DNA of 64,000 nucleotides, taken from positions 713,501 through 777,500 of the forward strand of contig CALNXK010000026.1 of NCBI GenBank assembly GCA_942486035.1. Reading direction: 5' to 3'. The translations under genes and the position numbers were made by a program. The notes under the pieces are model-generated. The model saw nothing but the letters and a program-made list of their open reading frames with translations. It made no database searches and had not been told where the DNA came from. Below, in pieces: positions 47,355 to 58,897 of this stretch. Origin of the DNA: Porites lobata. Taxonomy: Eukaryota; Cnidaria; Anthozoa; Scleractinia; Poritidae. Positions within the stretch are counted from its first letter, which is position 1; each line of letters begins with the position of its first letter.

Positions 47355-47605
47355 TGTGATGCCACGACTGGTTTCGCTGCGAAATGGGGTCTGAGATATG
47401 TCTGCAGAAATTCCATACCAATGATGTGTCACTACCGGTACCCAGGTCTGGGTTGCTAGTGCTTATGATTCATTGAAGCAAGTTCCCTTGCCGAATTACC
47501 TGTCAGAAGCAGTACCCAGATCTGGCTAGTGGCGCGTCATCAGTATGGAATTTCTGCAGACGTCCCAGATGTCATTTCGCAGGGAAACCAGGGATGGTGG
47601 AGTTG
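47355..47605. mobile_element. MITE with ACTGGTTTC..GCGAAATG ends
   Basis: GGTTTCGCTGCGAAATG, TCTGCAGAAATTCCATAC and ACCCAGGTCTGG on the left are mirrored in reverse order on the right (CCAGATCTGG, GTATGGAATTTCTGCAGA, CATTTCGCAGGGAAACC). The long arms leave a small centre near 47480. It lies beyond the SEC61B 3' end; non-coding. Confidence 0.75.
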
Positions 47606-48000
47606 CAAAATGTTTGCTGTTTTCTCTGGCTTTACTGCTAGCAATTTATGATGTCCAAGACTGCAATGGTGCAAATCCTATTGGCACCCTCCATCACACA
47701 CAAAACAATCAAGTCATGTGGATAAAACCCCTTCACCTGGTTAACAGCGCCAAGTGAGCAACCTAATGAACAATAATTACATAAATTTTACATGAATTTT
47801 ATTAAGGTTCTTAGAAGCAGCACATAATTCTATATTTTTGTTGAAAAAGCAGTGTTACAGTTTCAAGTTAGACTTTGGACACCACGATGTAACAATGTCC
47901 AGGAGAAGATGATGAATGAAATTATATTACAAATTTTTAATAATTTTATCCACGTGTGTATTTTCCCCAGATGTATTTTCCCCAGCAATGAACAATAAAC

Positions 48001-48169
48001 TCATGAAAAACTGCAAAAAAAAAGAAAGAGACAAATAAACTCATTAATAACCAGAACTGGAACATAACCCCTGTGATATTTCGAAAAAAAAAAAAGTGAA
48101 ATTTGAGACAATTTTGAAAATAGACAAACATTAAAAATTTTTAATAACCACAAAAGGTTTGCAATTTTC

Positions 48170-48202
<33 letters not shown>

Positions 48203-51200
48203 ACTGCTCTCAGCCAATCAGATTGCAGAAATTTCTCATGTAGTAGTATATTTATCATTAACATTACTATCACATGTATGTCACTCCATGGAATGGCAAA
48301 AACAGAAACTCAATTTGAACCAAAAGTCTTATTTTTTATTTAAACCTTAAAGCCTCTGGTCAAAAGTGACCAGCATCCAATTTTGCCCAATAATAACACT
48401 GCCTGATCAAACATACAGGTCATGAGAATGAAGGAAATGATCACCAAAGTGAAGCTTCTTTATGTTTGAACAAATTCTCTCCAGCGGATGTATAAAAACA
48501 GTGAGAAGAATATGCATGTTGATATTGGGGCTTAAAGGATCAAGGGCAGCCCATTTGGCTTTTTCAGGAGCAGTACAATGTACCTTTCAAGTTTTCAAGA
48601 TTTTACCACTGACAAGAGCACCTCAGTGCTAGTTCGGTCTAAAAATACGGGGGGGGGGGGACTCCCCTGGATCTGGATCCGCCACTGACCATGAAGTGTT
48701 GAATCTTAACATTTGCAGTAAACATGATTTTAAATCAACTTGTTCAGACCCCTCCCCCATAGAATTTGTAATGAACCTTCCACCCATTCAGGTGATGATG
48801 GTGGGGTTATTGAGGGATCTTTTCTCCAACCATGTGACTTTTAACCCTTTAAGCCCTAAGAGTGATCAGCATCAAATTTCTCCTTGTAATATCAATGCTT
48901 TGTAAAACAGAGTGGTCATGAGAATTACGGACATGATCACGCAAGATGAATTTGCTTGACATTTTATCAGTTAATGGTAATGAGATAGGAAATGAGTAGG
49001 GGCAACAAATGAGAATTCAGATTTTGATCTTAGGGTTTTAAGGGCTAAGAAAGATTACAATTAATTTTATATACCGGTAGTAAGAGTAAAAAGGCTTTCA
49101 AAAATAGAAAACCACTTTAAACTCACACTTTAAGTCCAGGTGAGTCTTCAGTGTAAAATCTCCACATTCCACTGCTACTTGCTGCTGTACGAGATCTTGC
49201 TGCTGGCGCACTGCTTCCACCCTTCCTGTTAAAACAACAATACACCAAAAAGCAATGGGTTTTTTTTAAGATTCCTTTGTCTTTAATAGAATTTTAATTG
49301 AGAAGTGATTGCAAGAAGGATATCTGGTAATCGCTTTCAAAGCTTCTTGGCCTTACAGATGATGCATTCACCTAATGACAGAGTACAAGAGATTGAAAAG
49401 ACAGTGAAGAATACACACACTGCCACCCAATTGTCAATGACAGAACAACAACAATACTGATACATTTGGTCTCACACAGGCGTCAAAAATTCTTGTTTAT
49501 AAAACATAAACATGATGCTTAAGAGAAATAAGAGTAACTATTTATCCATCACTGCCGCCTTTTGCCTACACTGTTGTTTTCACAACGCCAAGAAACATCT
49601 GTTACGTTACTTTGCTCTACTTCCTTGAAAGACAAATGTTTGGAAATTTTTTCTGGTACAGCAATTACAATAGAGAGCATTCCAACAAGGAGGACATACC
49701 ATTCGGCATAAAAGGGTTTACTAGAACAGAGGAGAAACTCTTTGACATACCACTGAAAAATTGACAATGAGGGGGCCATACAAAGTGTCCACATCAATGG
49801 AGTTTCCATATTAAGCATGTTGAATTCAGAGAAAATACAAAGGCCTTTTTTTTCTCAGGGACAAAACAAACTGACCATAACATTGATGAATACACATTAA
49901 GTGAGTGTCTGTATAGCAGAGTTTGACTTTAGACCACAAATTCAGTATATGCCTGACAGTTCATTTGTTGCCAAACATTAACAACTAATGTCATGTGGCT
50001 TTGTTTTCCAAACCAAAACAGTGAACTCATCTGGTCACATTCCTCAGCATTTTGCAGGCCAAGACAATTTTCTTTCCTGGAAAGTCAATCAATGAAAGTT
50101 CTTTCCATTGCAGCCTTCTAGCACTTTATGACTCCGATTTTTTAAAAATAATGATATTCCTTTATTTACACAAAAAAGTTACAGTTACAATAGTTAAACT
50201 AAAAGAAAGGTACAAATATCAACAGTGGATCAAAATACAAGAAAAAGAAGAGTTTTATAACTCTAATGCACAGATCTTAAATCAAATCATTAATTTTACT
50301 TCTCGCAAAAATCTCAGAATATCCTGTGTTTTAATTTTGTTACAGTTATGATACATATTAATATTAAGTTATATTAATTGGTAATAGAACTTTGTGTTGT
50401 CCAATTCGAACTGTAATTGTACTCGTGATTAAACAAATCGGACTCCCACTACGCGGTCATTTGCTTTTGTTAATCACTGGCATGATTTACCCTTATTAAT
50501 CAACTTAAATTAACTACAAGTGTGACTTTTTGGTTAGGATTAGCCCCTGGCTACAGTTTTATCCTTTTTTTAATATTAACTTATTTTTACAAATTTATTT
50601 CATTTCTTTACTGAAAACTCAGCTGGGAAATAAATAATAGTAACTCCTGCTCAAATACAACATATACAACAAAAAAGGGTAACTTGTGTGCAGTAGGAAA
50701 GAGAACAACATGTGAAATAAGACGTACAATTAACTATGAATAAGACAAACACTTCACTTACAAGAATGGGAAAACTACAACGAATGTTGAAGATGTTTTA
50801 GAATTCGGGACAGAAATAGAATAGACTTATTTACGAGAAAAACAAAATAATACACAACAGCAACAGAGATTTGACCAGGGCATGAATTCGAAACAAATTT
50901 TGGATGGGTCCAAAAATTTGTTGCTTCAAATATCAACAAACCTTTGGTTCAAACACGTCATTGTTCAGACGAAACCTCACGCGAGAAAATTAAGACGAAT
51001 CCGATAAAAAAAAAAGTGAACAAGCTTGACGATAGAATAAGACGATCCAGACTCTCTTTAAGAAGAAAAACGCGATGAATTTCGTGCGTATCTTTTTCTT
51101 ACCTTTGCTTGACTTGTGTGCCACCGGATGATCGAGGGGTTACAGACTTGGAGCCCGATCGGCCGGCTCCGACGCTCGTGGAAGAAGCTGATTGTACCTG

Positions 51201-51304
51201 TAAAGGAATAAGAGAAAGAGGCTTAAAATATCTGTGAAGAAATAGATTTCCCGTTAAAATTTAGGATCTTTTTGTCAGTTACATTTCAAGGTTCTACTCA
51301 CCAT
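48001..51304 (-). CDS. SEC61B: Sec61 translocon beta subunit; last exon out of frame with conserved tail
   Basis: Minus-strand exons: 51304-51302 (ATG only, then GTGAGT), 51197-51103, 49225-49127, and from 48070. The first three encode a Ser/Gly-rich cytosolic part (VQSASSTSVGAG, KQRKGG) and the family signature SSGMWRFYTEDSPGLKV, leaving no doubt about identity. Sec61 beta is a small tail-anchored ER protein of the protein-conducting channel. The next exon opens correctly with GYVPVLV, aligned to GPVPVLV of the family, but then shifts frame and stops at 48003-48001 after a Phe-rich stretch, giving about 88 residues instead of 96. The expected end WGKYTRG plus stop lies 3' in another frame (about 47950-47972). 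An AATAAA on this strand near 47798 could serve polyadenylation. Possibly a pseudogene, a variant allele or an assembly indel. Confidence 0.82.
48343..48542 (+). mobile_element. AACCCTTTAAGCCC-family MITE copy
   Basis: AAACCTTAAAGCCTCTGG at the left and GATATTGGGGCTTAAAGGAT at the right are degenerate inverted ends; interior diverged. Within SEC61B intron 3. Confidence 0.6.
48841..49050 (+). mobile_element. AACCCTTTAAGCCC-family MITE copy
   Basis: TTAACCCTTTAAGCCCTAAG at the left and CTTAGGGTTTTAAGGGCTAA at the right give inverted ends. Interior includes TCATGAGAATTACGGACATG. About 80 bp from SEC61B exon 3. Confidence 0.65.
49226..51102 (-). other. SEC61B intron 2 (1.9 kb)
   Basis: Begins GTAAGA after exon 2 and ends with a TTTTAACAG acceptor on the minus strand. 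AT-rich; the open frames at 49549-49818 and 50052-50351 have no recognisable domain and no splice partner. Confidence 0.6.
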
Positions 51305-51910
51305 TGTGATGACTCGTCTTTTAGCACACAAAGAGGAAGCAGCCGCGTGACGTCACCAGTGTCCCATGTTCCATTGCAAGACAAGTGCTGTGGGCTTAGC
51401 TGTGGGCTCCAGCTCGCCGCAAAAACTTGTTACCAGTCTCTCGCAACTCTCGCAAAGATATTTTAATTTAAATGCTTTTTTTTACTCTCGAAATGTTTTT
51501 CTGCACGTTTTGAAGGAATTAAAATTCTATGTCATGCATTTCAACACAGATAAAATTATATTTTACAAACTAACTAGCTCTTCAAATCTTTTGACAGATG
51601 TTGACTCAAACTTAGCGGTATTATGTTTTATATTTGCGTTGTTTTTGTTTTATCTCAGCTTGTTTGGAACTTTTGGAAATTCCACTGTTTCTTTTGTTTA
51701 CTTAAAAAGTTAATTTTGTCAAAAAATCTGACGTGTTATATTGCCTTACAATTTCATCAAGGACTCGGGAAGAAAACCCTGGACCAACTCTACTAAGACA
51801 AGACACATGACAATACTTTTTCGCCCTGTGTCGTCCTTGTTACAAACATATCTAAAAAGAAGTCAAATTTATTGAATTATTCATAAATAGTATTATTCTA
51901 CAGAATTAGA
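51305..51910. promoter_or_regulatory. Shared upstream region of divergent SEC61B and CAP, with perfect CRE
   Basis: About 0.6 kb separates the SEC61B start codon from the first possible CAP codon. TGACGTCA (51348-51355) sits 44 bp upstream of the SEC61B ATG, in its 5'UTR or core promoter. This octamer binds CREB/ATF factors and shares the ACGT core of unfolded-protein-response elements. No TATA box is obvious. Bidirectional use is inferred from geometry. Confidence 0.5.
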
Positions 51911-54900
51911 ATGGATTTTAAGCGTAAGTGCGGGGTTAAAGTTTTCGTGTCTACGTGTTCGATGCAGGTAAGTGAATATTAGGTATCACTATTTCCATTA
52001 TAACTTTTGAATTAAATTTGTGCATGCATATATTGTGGGCTCACTTTCGACTAAGGGTATTTTAATACAGTTATTTCTTATTTCGTTATTTATTTATTTC
52101 TGTTTTCAAAATTTAAATGGTCAAAGATATATATCTTGCCCTGGAGCTGCACTGGTTCGCCGCGTACAAGCCGGGCTCGCCCATTGGCCAATGTCCAACT
52201 TGAAATTCAGTCGTAGCTGGTCGTCGTGACTTTCATACTGAAACATCTTTTCTCTCGCCTGTTTAACTGCAGATAAACATGCCAGCAAATCAAGCAACTC
52301 TGAACAGACTTGAAGTCGTTTTGGCTCGACTGGAAACAGTAGCAGTAAAGCTTGGGATCGATAGTCCCGCTAAAAGAGGACATGTCCAAAGCTCCGCGGA
52401 TATCCTGTCTTTGGTGGAGCGACTAGAAGCCGCGGCAGATAAAATTGAACAGCAGTCTTCAGGTGGCGTAGGTAAATGTATTTCACGTCCGAATATCGTG
52501 TAATTTTCAAATTGGAATTTGTAATCTTGTCATGAGTGTAAAAATTGTCGACTAAAAATTTATTTTTCTTGTAAGGGTCTGGAAAAATTGTCGAATTCTA
52601 CGATGAGGTGGGCGCCGTTTAAAGTTTATTTGATCTATGTCGAGTCTGCTTCTTTGCCAGCTTCATTCATTGATTTATACCAATTACATACTTCACAGAT
52701 TGTTTTTCTTACTGTTTTTTAGTTCCTTGGAGGGAAGCTAAAAACATTTTTTAAGTTATCAGATGAGTTGGGAGGCGATGTAAAATCTCAGGTACATGAA
52801 GAATTCTCTTTTGAATAAGAAGACATTGCGTGACATCATGTTTTACGCTAAATTATAAATATTGTTGATTTCATTTTCCACGTTTAGGTCGACTTGGTCA
52901 AGAAACTCTTCCAAGCGCAAAGAGAATTTTTAGGCAAAGCTTCAAGCACAAAAATGCCTCCTAACGTAAGAAAAGTTTTTCTAATATTTTGTGTTAAGAT
53001 ATAAATTTTTATATTTAAGAAATAAACAGAAGCATTAGCACACATGTTAGTGCTTGGATTTTAAATTGTTAATTTTTCTCAGCGACTGCGATTGGCTCTT
53101 TTAATCTAAGGACCTGTCACGCGATATCTTAACAGTAGTTTAAAGCCATTTCCGGTTACTTGCTTTAAACTTTTAGCACTATTGATGGAAAAAAAGAAAG
53201 AAAGAAAACCGCACAAGCTTTGGTGATCAATGAAAACAGCTAATTGTAAACGCGCGAACGAAACTCGAGCGAAACTGTAGAAGAGCGGTCCTTGCCATCA
53301 AAACCTAGAACACAAACTCTTCAATATGGCAAGCTTATTCAAGCCCCGCCAAGTTAAGAGCGGTACATATGTCAGTTTTGTTTGTATTAGTTAACGCTTG
53401 ATTTCCTTTTCGATATGCGCTCATAGACAGAGCCGGGAGCTTCCATTTTCGCGGAAAATGAGCGTGCCCTAAAATGTATCTAAAGATAAACCGGTCCGTG
53501 ACAACGCCGTGACTTAGGCCTAGTATGGGAGTTGGTGGTTCAGGGTTATGGGCTCCTGAAAAAAATGAGAATGCTATGAGGATGCAGATATTTTTCTTTC
53601 TTTAAGACACTGTTGAACAATGAAAAATAGCCGATCAGGTCTTGGGGATGAGTTAGTGACTTAAGTGAGCGAGTGAAAACAAAAAAAATAGCCTGATAAT
53701 GACGAGAGTAATAGAATGGTTTCCGCAGTTCATAAGAGCTATAGACTTTGGGGGACACTAATTTCTACTCTAGACGATAACTTCAATATTTCGTTAAACT
53801 GCGGTATAATTCACAGGACAAGATTGCAGCAATGATACAGCCCACTGTGCAGCTTAGACAAGAAGTAGAGGTGAGGAAAATTCAAAGTTTCGAAAATTCT
53901 TTATGAGTACAACAAGTTTAGTAACTAGACTTGCTAGACTTTTTATCAAGACCGTCCCAATTCTGCATCAAGAAAACCACGAATGAGTGAATCGGAAAGA
54001 AGGACTTGTTCGCTTATTTACAAACCTTACGTGATGTAGTCAAGAGCAAGATTATATATCCTCTCTTGGTCAATAGAGAATGCCAGGAGAATGCACACAC
54101 CAGGCACACACTTAAAAATGGGCTAGCTTGGTGAATTTTTGCCCGGGATCAGTTTAGGTTAAATTGCCTAGCTACCGCCCCCCCCACCCCCTCGCCCCGC
54201 CTAATTTAACGTTAACACTTACTTTTCACTTCGGGCGAAATGTTGGCCTAGGGGAGGGGTAGGTGGGCAGTCTCCCAGAAACCTAAGACAACAGCGATTG
54301 AAAGGAAGGGGCAACTGAATTTTCGGCCCGTTTTCTCTGCGTTTTCTCAATTCTTGAGCTTGCTAACAGGCTAGAGTTTAGTTGCAACAGATCTAGAGCT
54401 TAATCAAACTGAGAAAGAAACTTTTGCTCTTTGACGAATCACTTTTTTTTTAATAAGGCATTCCGTGACAGGAACCGTAAGAGTCAGTTCTTCAATCATT
54501 TGAGTGCGGTCAGTGAAGGCACCGAAGCCCTCTTATGGGTTGGAGCGGTAAGAACGAAGTTCAGTTTATATTTCTTTAATTTTCAGATTTTTGTATTTAA
54601 TGAGGTTATTTCCCGGGGCCTCCCATATGAAAGTGGCGGGGATGCTCGCGGAAATTTTAGATTTATTAAGAGACCAATCTGGGCGTGGCCCAACCTTTTG
54701 TGACCTCTAAAAGACACAATTTTAAACGTTGATTACACGATTCGAGTAAATAAAACGTATTGAAAATACATAGTTTTTTATATTTCTTCGCGTGCAACCC
54801 TAAAAGAGACCTTTACGGCTAAATAATGGCGTTTTGCCCAGAACACCCTGAGTGAGACCAAAATCCGAAATTTACACCCCTAACTAAGCGAGACGACGAC

Positions 54901-55387
54901 ATTCCCGCCCCTTTCATATGGAAGTCCTCCCTGGGGGTTATTTTCAGTTCACTTGAGGAAACGTCAAGAAAACAAATAGACACTTAGAAGCCTTTCACTG
55001 ACAAATCCCGTCGTCTCCCCCTTCAGAAAGTTAAGAGGACGGTGTTATGCAGTTCCATCTTTCGAGCTTGCATCTCTTTACTTAGCCTACGGCCCGCACC
55101 AAAAGTTAATTTCCGTCTGCGTGTTCTTTAAACATCCAGGAACAGACAATCCGCGTCTTTTGTCGCGGATTTGCCGCTCGATTTTAATCGCGCTTTTTCT
55201 TGCGAAGAGAGAAACAACCCTACTTTGCATGCTCTGAATCTTTATAAATTTTCCTCACCGGGATTTCTCTCATGTCATGCGCTATTATTTTTTTCTCTTT
55301 TTAGCCTGGCAAGCCTGACATTTTTGTAAGAGACAGGAAAGATGGCGCTGTTTTCTTCACTAACCGAGTCCTGAAAGATTTTAAACA
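51911..55387 (+). CDS. CAP: Cyclase-associated protein (actin regulator), N-terminal part; continues beyond recognised exons
   Basis: Exons: leader ending 51967 (GTAAGT), then 52273-52471 with ATG at 52279, 52576-52607, 52723-52791, 52888-52965, 53817-53870, 54458-54547 and 55305-55387, all in frame. Residues 1-30 form the N-terminal coiled-coil oligomerisation motif (RLEVVLARLETVAVKLG). The following segments match the CAP helical folded domain (FYDEFLGGKLKTFFKLSDELGGDV, SQFFNHLSAVSEGTEAL, VFFTNRVLKDFK in three separate exons). CAP binds cofilin-actin and speeds actin filament turnover. The proline-rich, WH2 and C-terminal CARP parts are not seen; no exon was recognised in 55388-64000, so the next intron is long or exons were missed. 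The leader contains an in-frame upstream ATG at 51911, which would add 21 residues; family comparison favours 52279. Confidence 0.9.
52183..52192. promoter_or_regulatory. Palindromic double CCAAT (ATTGGCCAAT)
   Basis: Located in the CAP leader intron, 87 bp before the main ATG. Overlapping CCAAT boxes on both strands suit NF-Y; it may mark an internal promoter. No direct support. Confidence 0.3.
54165..54285. mobile_element. Short MITE with CCTACCCCTCCCCTAA-type ends, copy 2
   Basis: The right half (CTTTTCACTTCGGGCGAAAT, GGGGAGGGGTAGGTGGGCAG) matches 27178-27290; the left end is altered by a C-run. In CAP intron 5. Confidence 0.6.
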
Positions 55388-55432
55388 GTATGTCACAACA
55401 CTAGAGCTTATCAGTTATTATAAGAACACTAA

Positions 55433-55812
55433 AGGCTGTTTTTCACTACCGATGGAGTCGGAGTCGTAAGCGGAGTCGTAAGAACTCCTATGACCTAGTG
55501 AAATATATAATCGGAGTCGTAAGCGGAGTACAGTCATAAGCGCAACGGAATCGGAGTCAGACGAATCAGAACGTTTCCATTTCTTTCGACCTCCCCTTAT
55601 GACTCCGTCGCTTACGTTCCGCTTATGATCTAGTGAAAACTAGATTGTCGGAGTTGGAAGCAGAAGCGGAAAGGATAAACCATCACAATGCACGTTCCCA
55701 CGCTTCAGAATCGGAACGCTGTTTTCACTAGGTCACAAGGTCTACGATCCTCTACTCTTCTGATTACGACTTCGACTCCGAATCCGACTTCATCGCTATT
55801 GAAAATCAACCT
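55433..55812. mobile_element. PIF/Harbinger-like MITE with TAA duplication
   Basis: AGGCTGTTTTTCACTACCGA at the left mirrors the right end (ATTGAAAATCAACCT). TAA stands directly outside both ends (55430-55432 and 55813-55815), as expected for PIF/Harbinger. The interior repeats GGAGTCGTAAGCGGAGTC and its inverse. It begins 45 bp after the last visible CAP exon. Confidence 0.7.
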
Positions 55813-55815
55813 TAA

Positions 55816-58490
55816 CTTAGAAAATTCTAAAACACTGCCTGGAATGCGCTTCAAATTTCGCATAGAGGCAAGCACAAACCGCATGTGACTGGTGACGAAG
55901 AGCAATGGACAATTGGAAGGAGAAAGACTGGAAAGGCGAAGCCCGTTTTTTCCGTCGGAGACTGAGCACGAGGGCCGAGGGAAAGAAACGTCTTTTTATA
56001 ATGGCGGCCGCAGTCATTAAAACATCTTAAGTCATTTTTTTTGAGGCCGCCATTATGATTTTTTATTTTGATTTCTTCCCAGAGCCCTTCGGCCAGGAAT
56101 CCAAAACACGCTGAATGGGCCCGAGAAAGAAACGTCTTTTTCAGTAAAACATCGTCATTTTTTTCTCTTTTTATTTTGATTTTTACAGGAATTGAAATTC
56201 GTACATCGCAGCTTTAGTTGAATTGCAGCGGTACTGTAAGGAGTTTCACCCCATTGGCGTATCCTGGGCTGCAGAGTAATAAATTATCATAATCATCATA
56301 GATAACCTTGAAGACTAGGACAATAAAAAAACATTACACTTCTATTGCATTTAAAATAGACGGTTAAAGGACACCCTTTTTAGTGCATTGTTGAGAGGGC
56401 ATATAATCGCGAAAAATCTTTTTCTTATGCCTCATTCCCTCAATAAGAGGACGAGGTTTCTCTTTATTTCGTTTGCGCTTATTCTTATTATTTTAAGAAA
56501 TTGCGTGTGCTATAGTAACCAGGTCGCGTACATTATAACTCGATGAAGCACGCCCGTTATGTAGGTCACGTTCTTTATGGCAATGCAAACCAATCTAAAC
56601 GCGAGCATTTCTATGAACATTATATGATATTCTTAAGGCCACGGTACACTTGGAGGCTGTCTTGTTGTTGTTCAGACTACGACACTGCTAAACATGCATT
56701 TTATTTCAGTTTAGAACCCAAGGATTTAGCTAAAAAACTGTCCACAATTTGTCTGTTTGTTCATTAAAGTCTTCTTTTCTTTGGTCTGTTCCAAGAGCTA
56801 TTTACCCAAATGTTACTTCTGTCGTCCCGATATTTCAGACCGAAAGTGCTGAGGTTGGGGCACTCAACGGAAATCTGGGTAGAGACAAGGTGTGCCACCG
56901 AGGCCTTCAAACCCAGACCCACCCTTTTTAAGAAAAAAATCGTTCTTTTTGCTACCCTGGATAAGACAAGAGACGTCATTTGATGACCCTTATAGCTCTT
57001 GGGCTTATTCATTTCAGGCGCAAAGGAAGTGTAATTTTAAATTTCAGTGAATTATTGTTTTGGAAAAAAACAGTTACTAACCAGTTATTGGATAAAGACC
57101 ACTCATCGTCAATCCTCACACTATATATCTTAAAGGCTTTCGGTTCAAAAGAGAGTGCTCCCTTCCTCTCCACCCTCCCCATCTCACCCAAGGGCCGGGG
57201 GATAACAGGAAAAAACGGAAAACTAGTTGTTGCTGATTGTCTCTCAAGAAATAAGCATTTTTCTTTTGTTAAAAAGAACCCCTCAATATTTTTCAGAAAG
57301 TAACGATAAGGAAAACATAATGCGCAAACATATTAGAGAAAAGTGTATTAGAGAAACTGGGCTTTTTTACATCTTGTCCTCATGAACCCACGGCAGGGGG
57401 AATTCTCCTAACTCAATATGTCGCTTTGTACTCTTTTTACACCTGGTTGTCAAACCTTTAGGGATGAACGGCCCTGTATCCCCCTTAATTTTTGTTGAAA
57501 GATCACGCCCCTGTGTCCTTTATACAAATCAAAAACAATAACAATCGCACTCTGGTGATTACCATAATCGGAGTTCCATTCACAGTCCTCACATTCGAAG
57601 TCAATAGGGAGTTTAAGCAGCGACCTTTTTGAACAACGCTCGTCAACCAAAAGTAAGCCTTTTACTTTTTAATATGCCTAGGCACCACTAAATTTGCCTT
57701 GCTAAGTGTTTTTTCTCTTAAAAAGACGATTTGCCCCAAATTTGTTCAAAATTACGGCTCAAGAGTGCAAAAATTCAACTTCCGGTTGAAGCGCATCGCC
57801 TTGAAAAACGTCGCTGCTTAAGGTTCTCCTTAAAATAAAGACAGAAAATGAAATTTATTCACGTCCCATGCAGGTAGTTTCCAACACCATTTGTTTGTTC
57901 ATTCTTTGCGCGGTGCCCTCATCCAAATTGCGCGAGGGTGTCACACGTGATGGCGCAATTATTTCGATGGAACCATCCAATTACTGGAAAAGGTCAGAAA
58001 GTATCTAGTTGCGTTGTAGCAAACGTAACAGCTATTGGCACACGTACACCAACCCATGGCCTGGCCAGTTTCTAACGCATGCGCAAAGCCATATCACCCG
58101 GGCGTTGGCAGACAGCAATCTCGACCCCAGAGCTGTTCTGCGCAAACCCGTAAGCACTGGGGTGGATAATGTGGCAGACACCTGTCTCTCGACCCATAGG
58201 CGTCCTTATACCTTATTAGGGATCATGAAAATGTGGAATATCAGCAAGTCCATGGCGACAAACCAATCAGCACGGTATAGCCGTCTGGCCAATGAATCAC
58301 GGACTCTAGCTCCTGGAATAGGTTCAATAGGCCATTTCCGAGTTCCCCCCGCCTCTGCTTCAAAACGAGGGTAAGTGCTCAGCCTTTGATATGGAAATGA
58401 TTTTTCATTCTCATGCAAATAAAACTCATTTTTACAAGAAAGGTTGTGCACCTAGCCTCATTTTGAAAGTGAGGGTTTTGGAACTTGGAA
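55816..58490. other. CAP intron or downstream DNA without recognised exon
   Basis: I looked for the remaining CAP segments (DVDKKHVDWVK-like, poly-proline, CARP) and did not find them. Open frames are short and domainless. A duplicated GAAAGAAACGTCTTTTT occurs at about 55980 and 56127. The repeat shared with 14020 lies at 58030-58105. Confidence 0.4.
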
Positions 58491-58517
58491 GTGGCCTATT
58501 CAGTGTTAGTGAAAGAC

Positions 58518-58697
58518 AATCATGAAACGGCAAACTGATCCTTACGGCAAGGCGATGAAGAAGTAAACACAAGAATAAAACAAAAGATACATATTAAAAC
58601 AAATTTGCCCATTTGTTGAAATATATATTTTTTGTTTTATTCTTTTGTTTTCTTCTTCATCGCCTTGCCGTAAGGATCAGTTTGACGTTTCATGATT
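58518..58697. repeat. Long hairpin, 68-bp arms
   Basis: Arms 58518-58585 and 58629-58697 are reverse complements with about four differences (ACTGATCCTTACGGCAAGGC and its mirror), around an AT-rich loop of about 43 nt. Probably a foldback element. Confidence 0.85.
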
Positions 58698-58732
58698 TTC
58701 AAACAAGTTATTATTGTACTGTCCAGGCCCCT

Positions 58733-58853
58733 GTTGTTCCAACGTCAGATAGCGCTATCTACCGGATAAAGCACTATCCAGTGGGTAGTGTAATTGATTT
58801 CTGTAATACTTTTCCGCTGGATAGTGATTTATCCGGTGGATAGCGCTATCCAA
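58733..58853. repeat. Foldback MITE with GGATAGCGCTATCC motif
   Basis: GTTGTTCCAACGTCAGATAG pairs with CTATCCAACGTTTGAACAAC; inside, ACCGGATAAA and ACTATCCAG are mirrored around a short AT-rich centre. Confidence 0.75.
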
Positions 58854-58866
58854 CGTTTGAACAACC

Positions 58867-58873
<7 letters not shown>

Positions 58874-58897
<24 letters not shown>

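Noticed and set aside
48001..48060. A 30-40 nt micro-intron between the two ATGAGTTT copies in SEC61B
   Set aside because: There is no GT donor placed to restore the tail, and the length is below what the spliceosome normally removes.
58009..58374. 121-codon open frame
   Set aside because: Its start covers a dispersed repeat also found at 14020, and the rest has no recognisable domain or match to the missing CAP exons.
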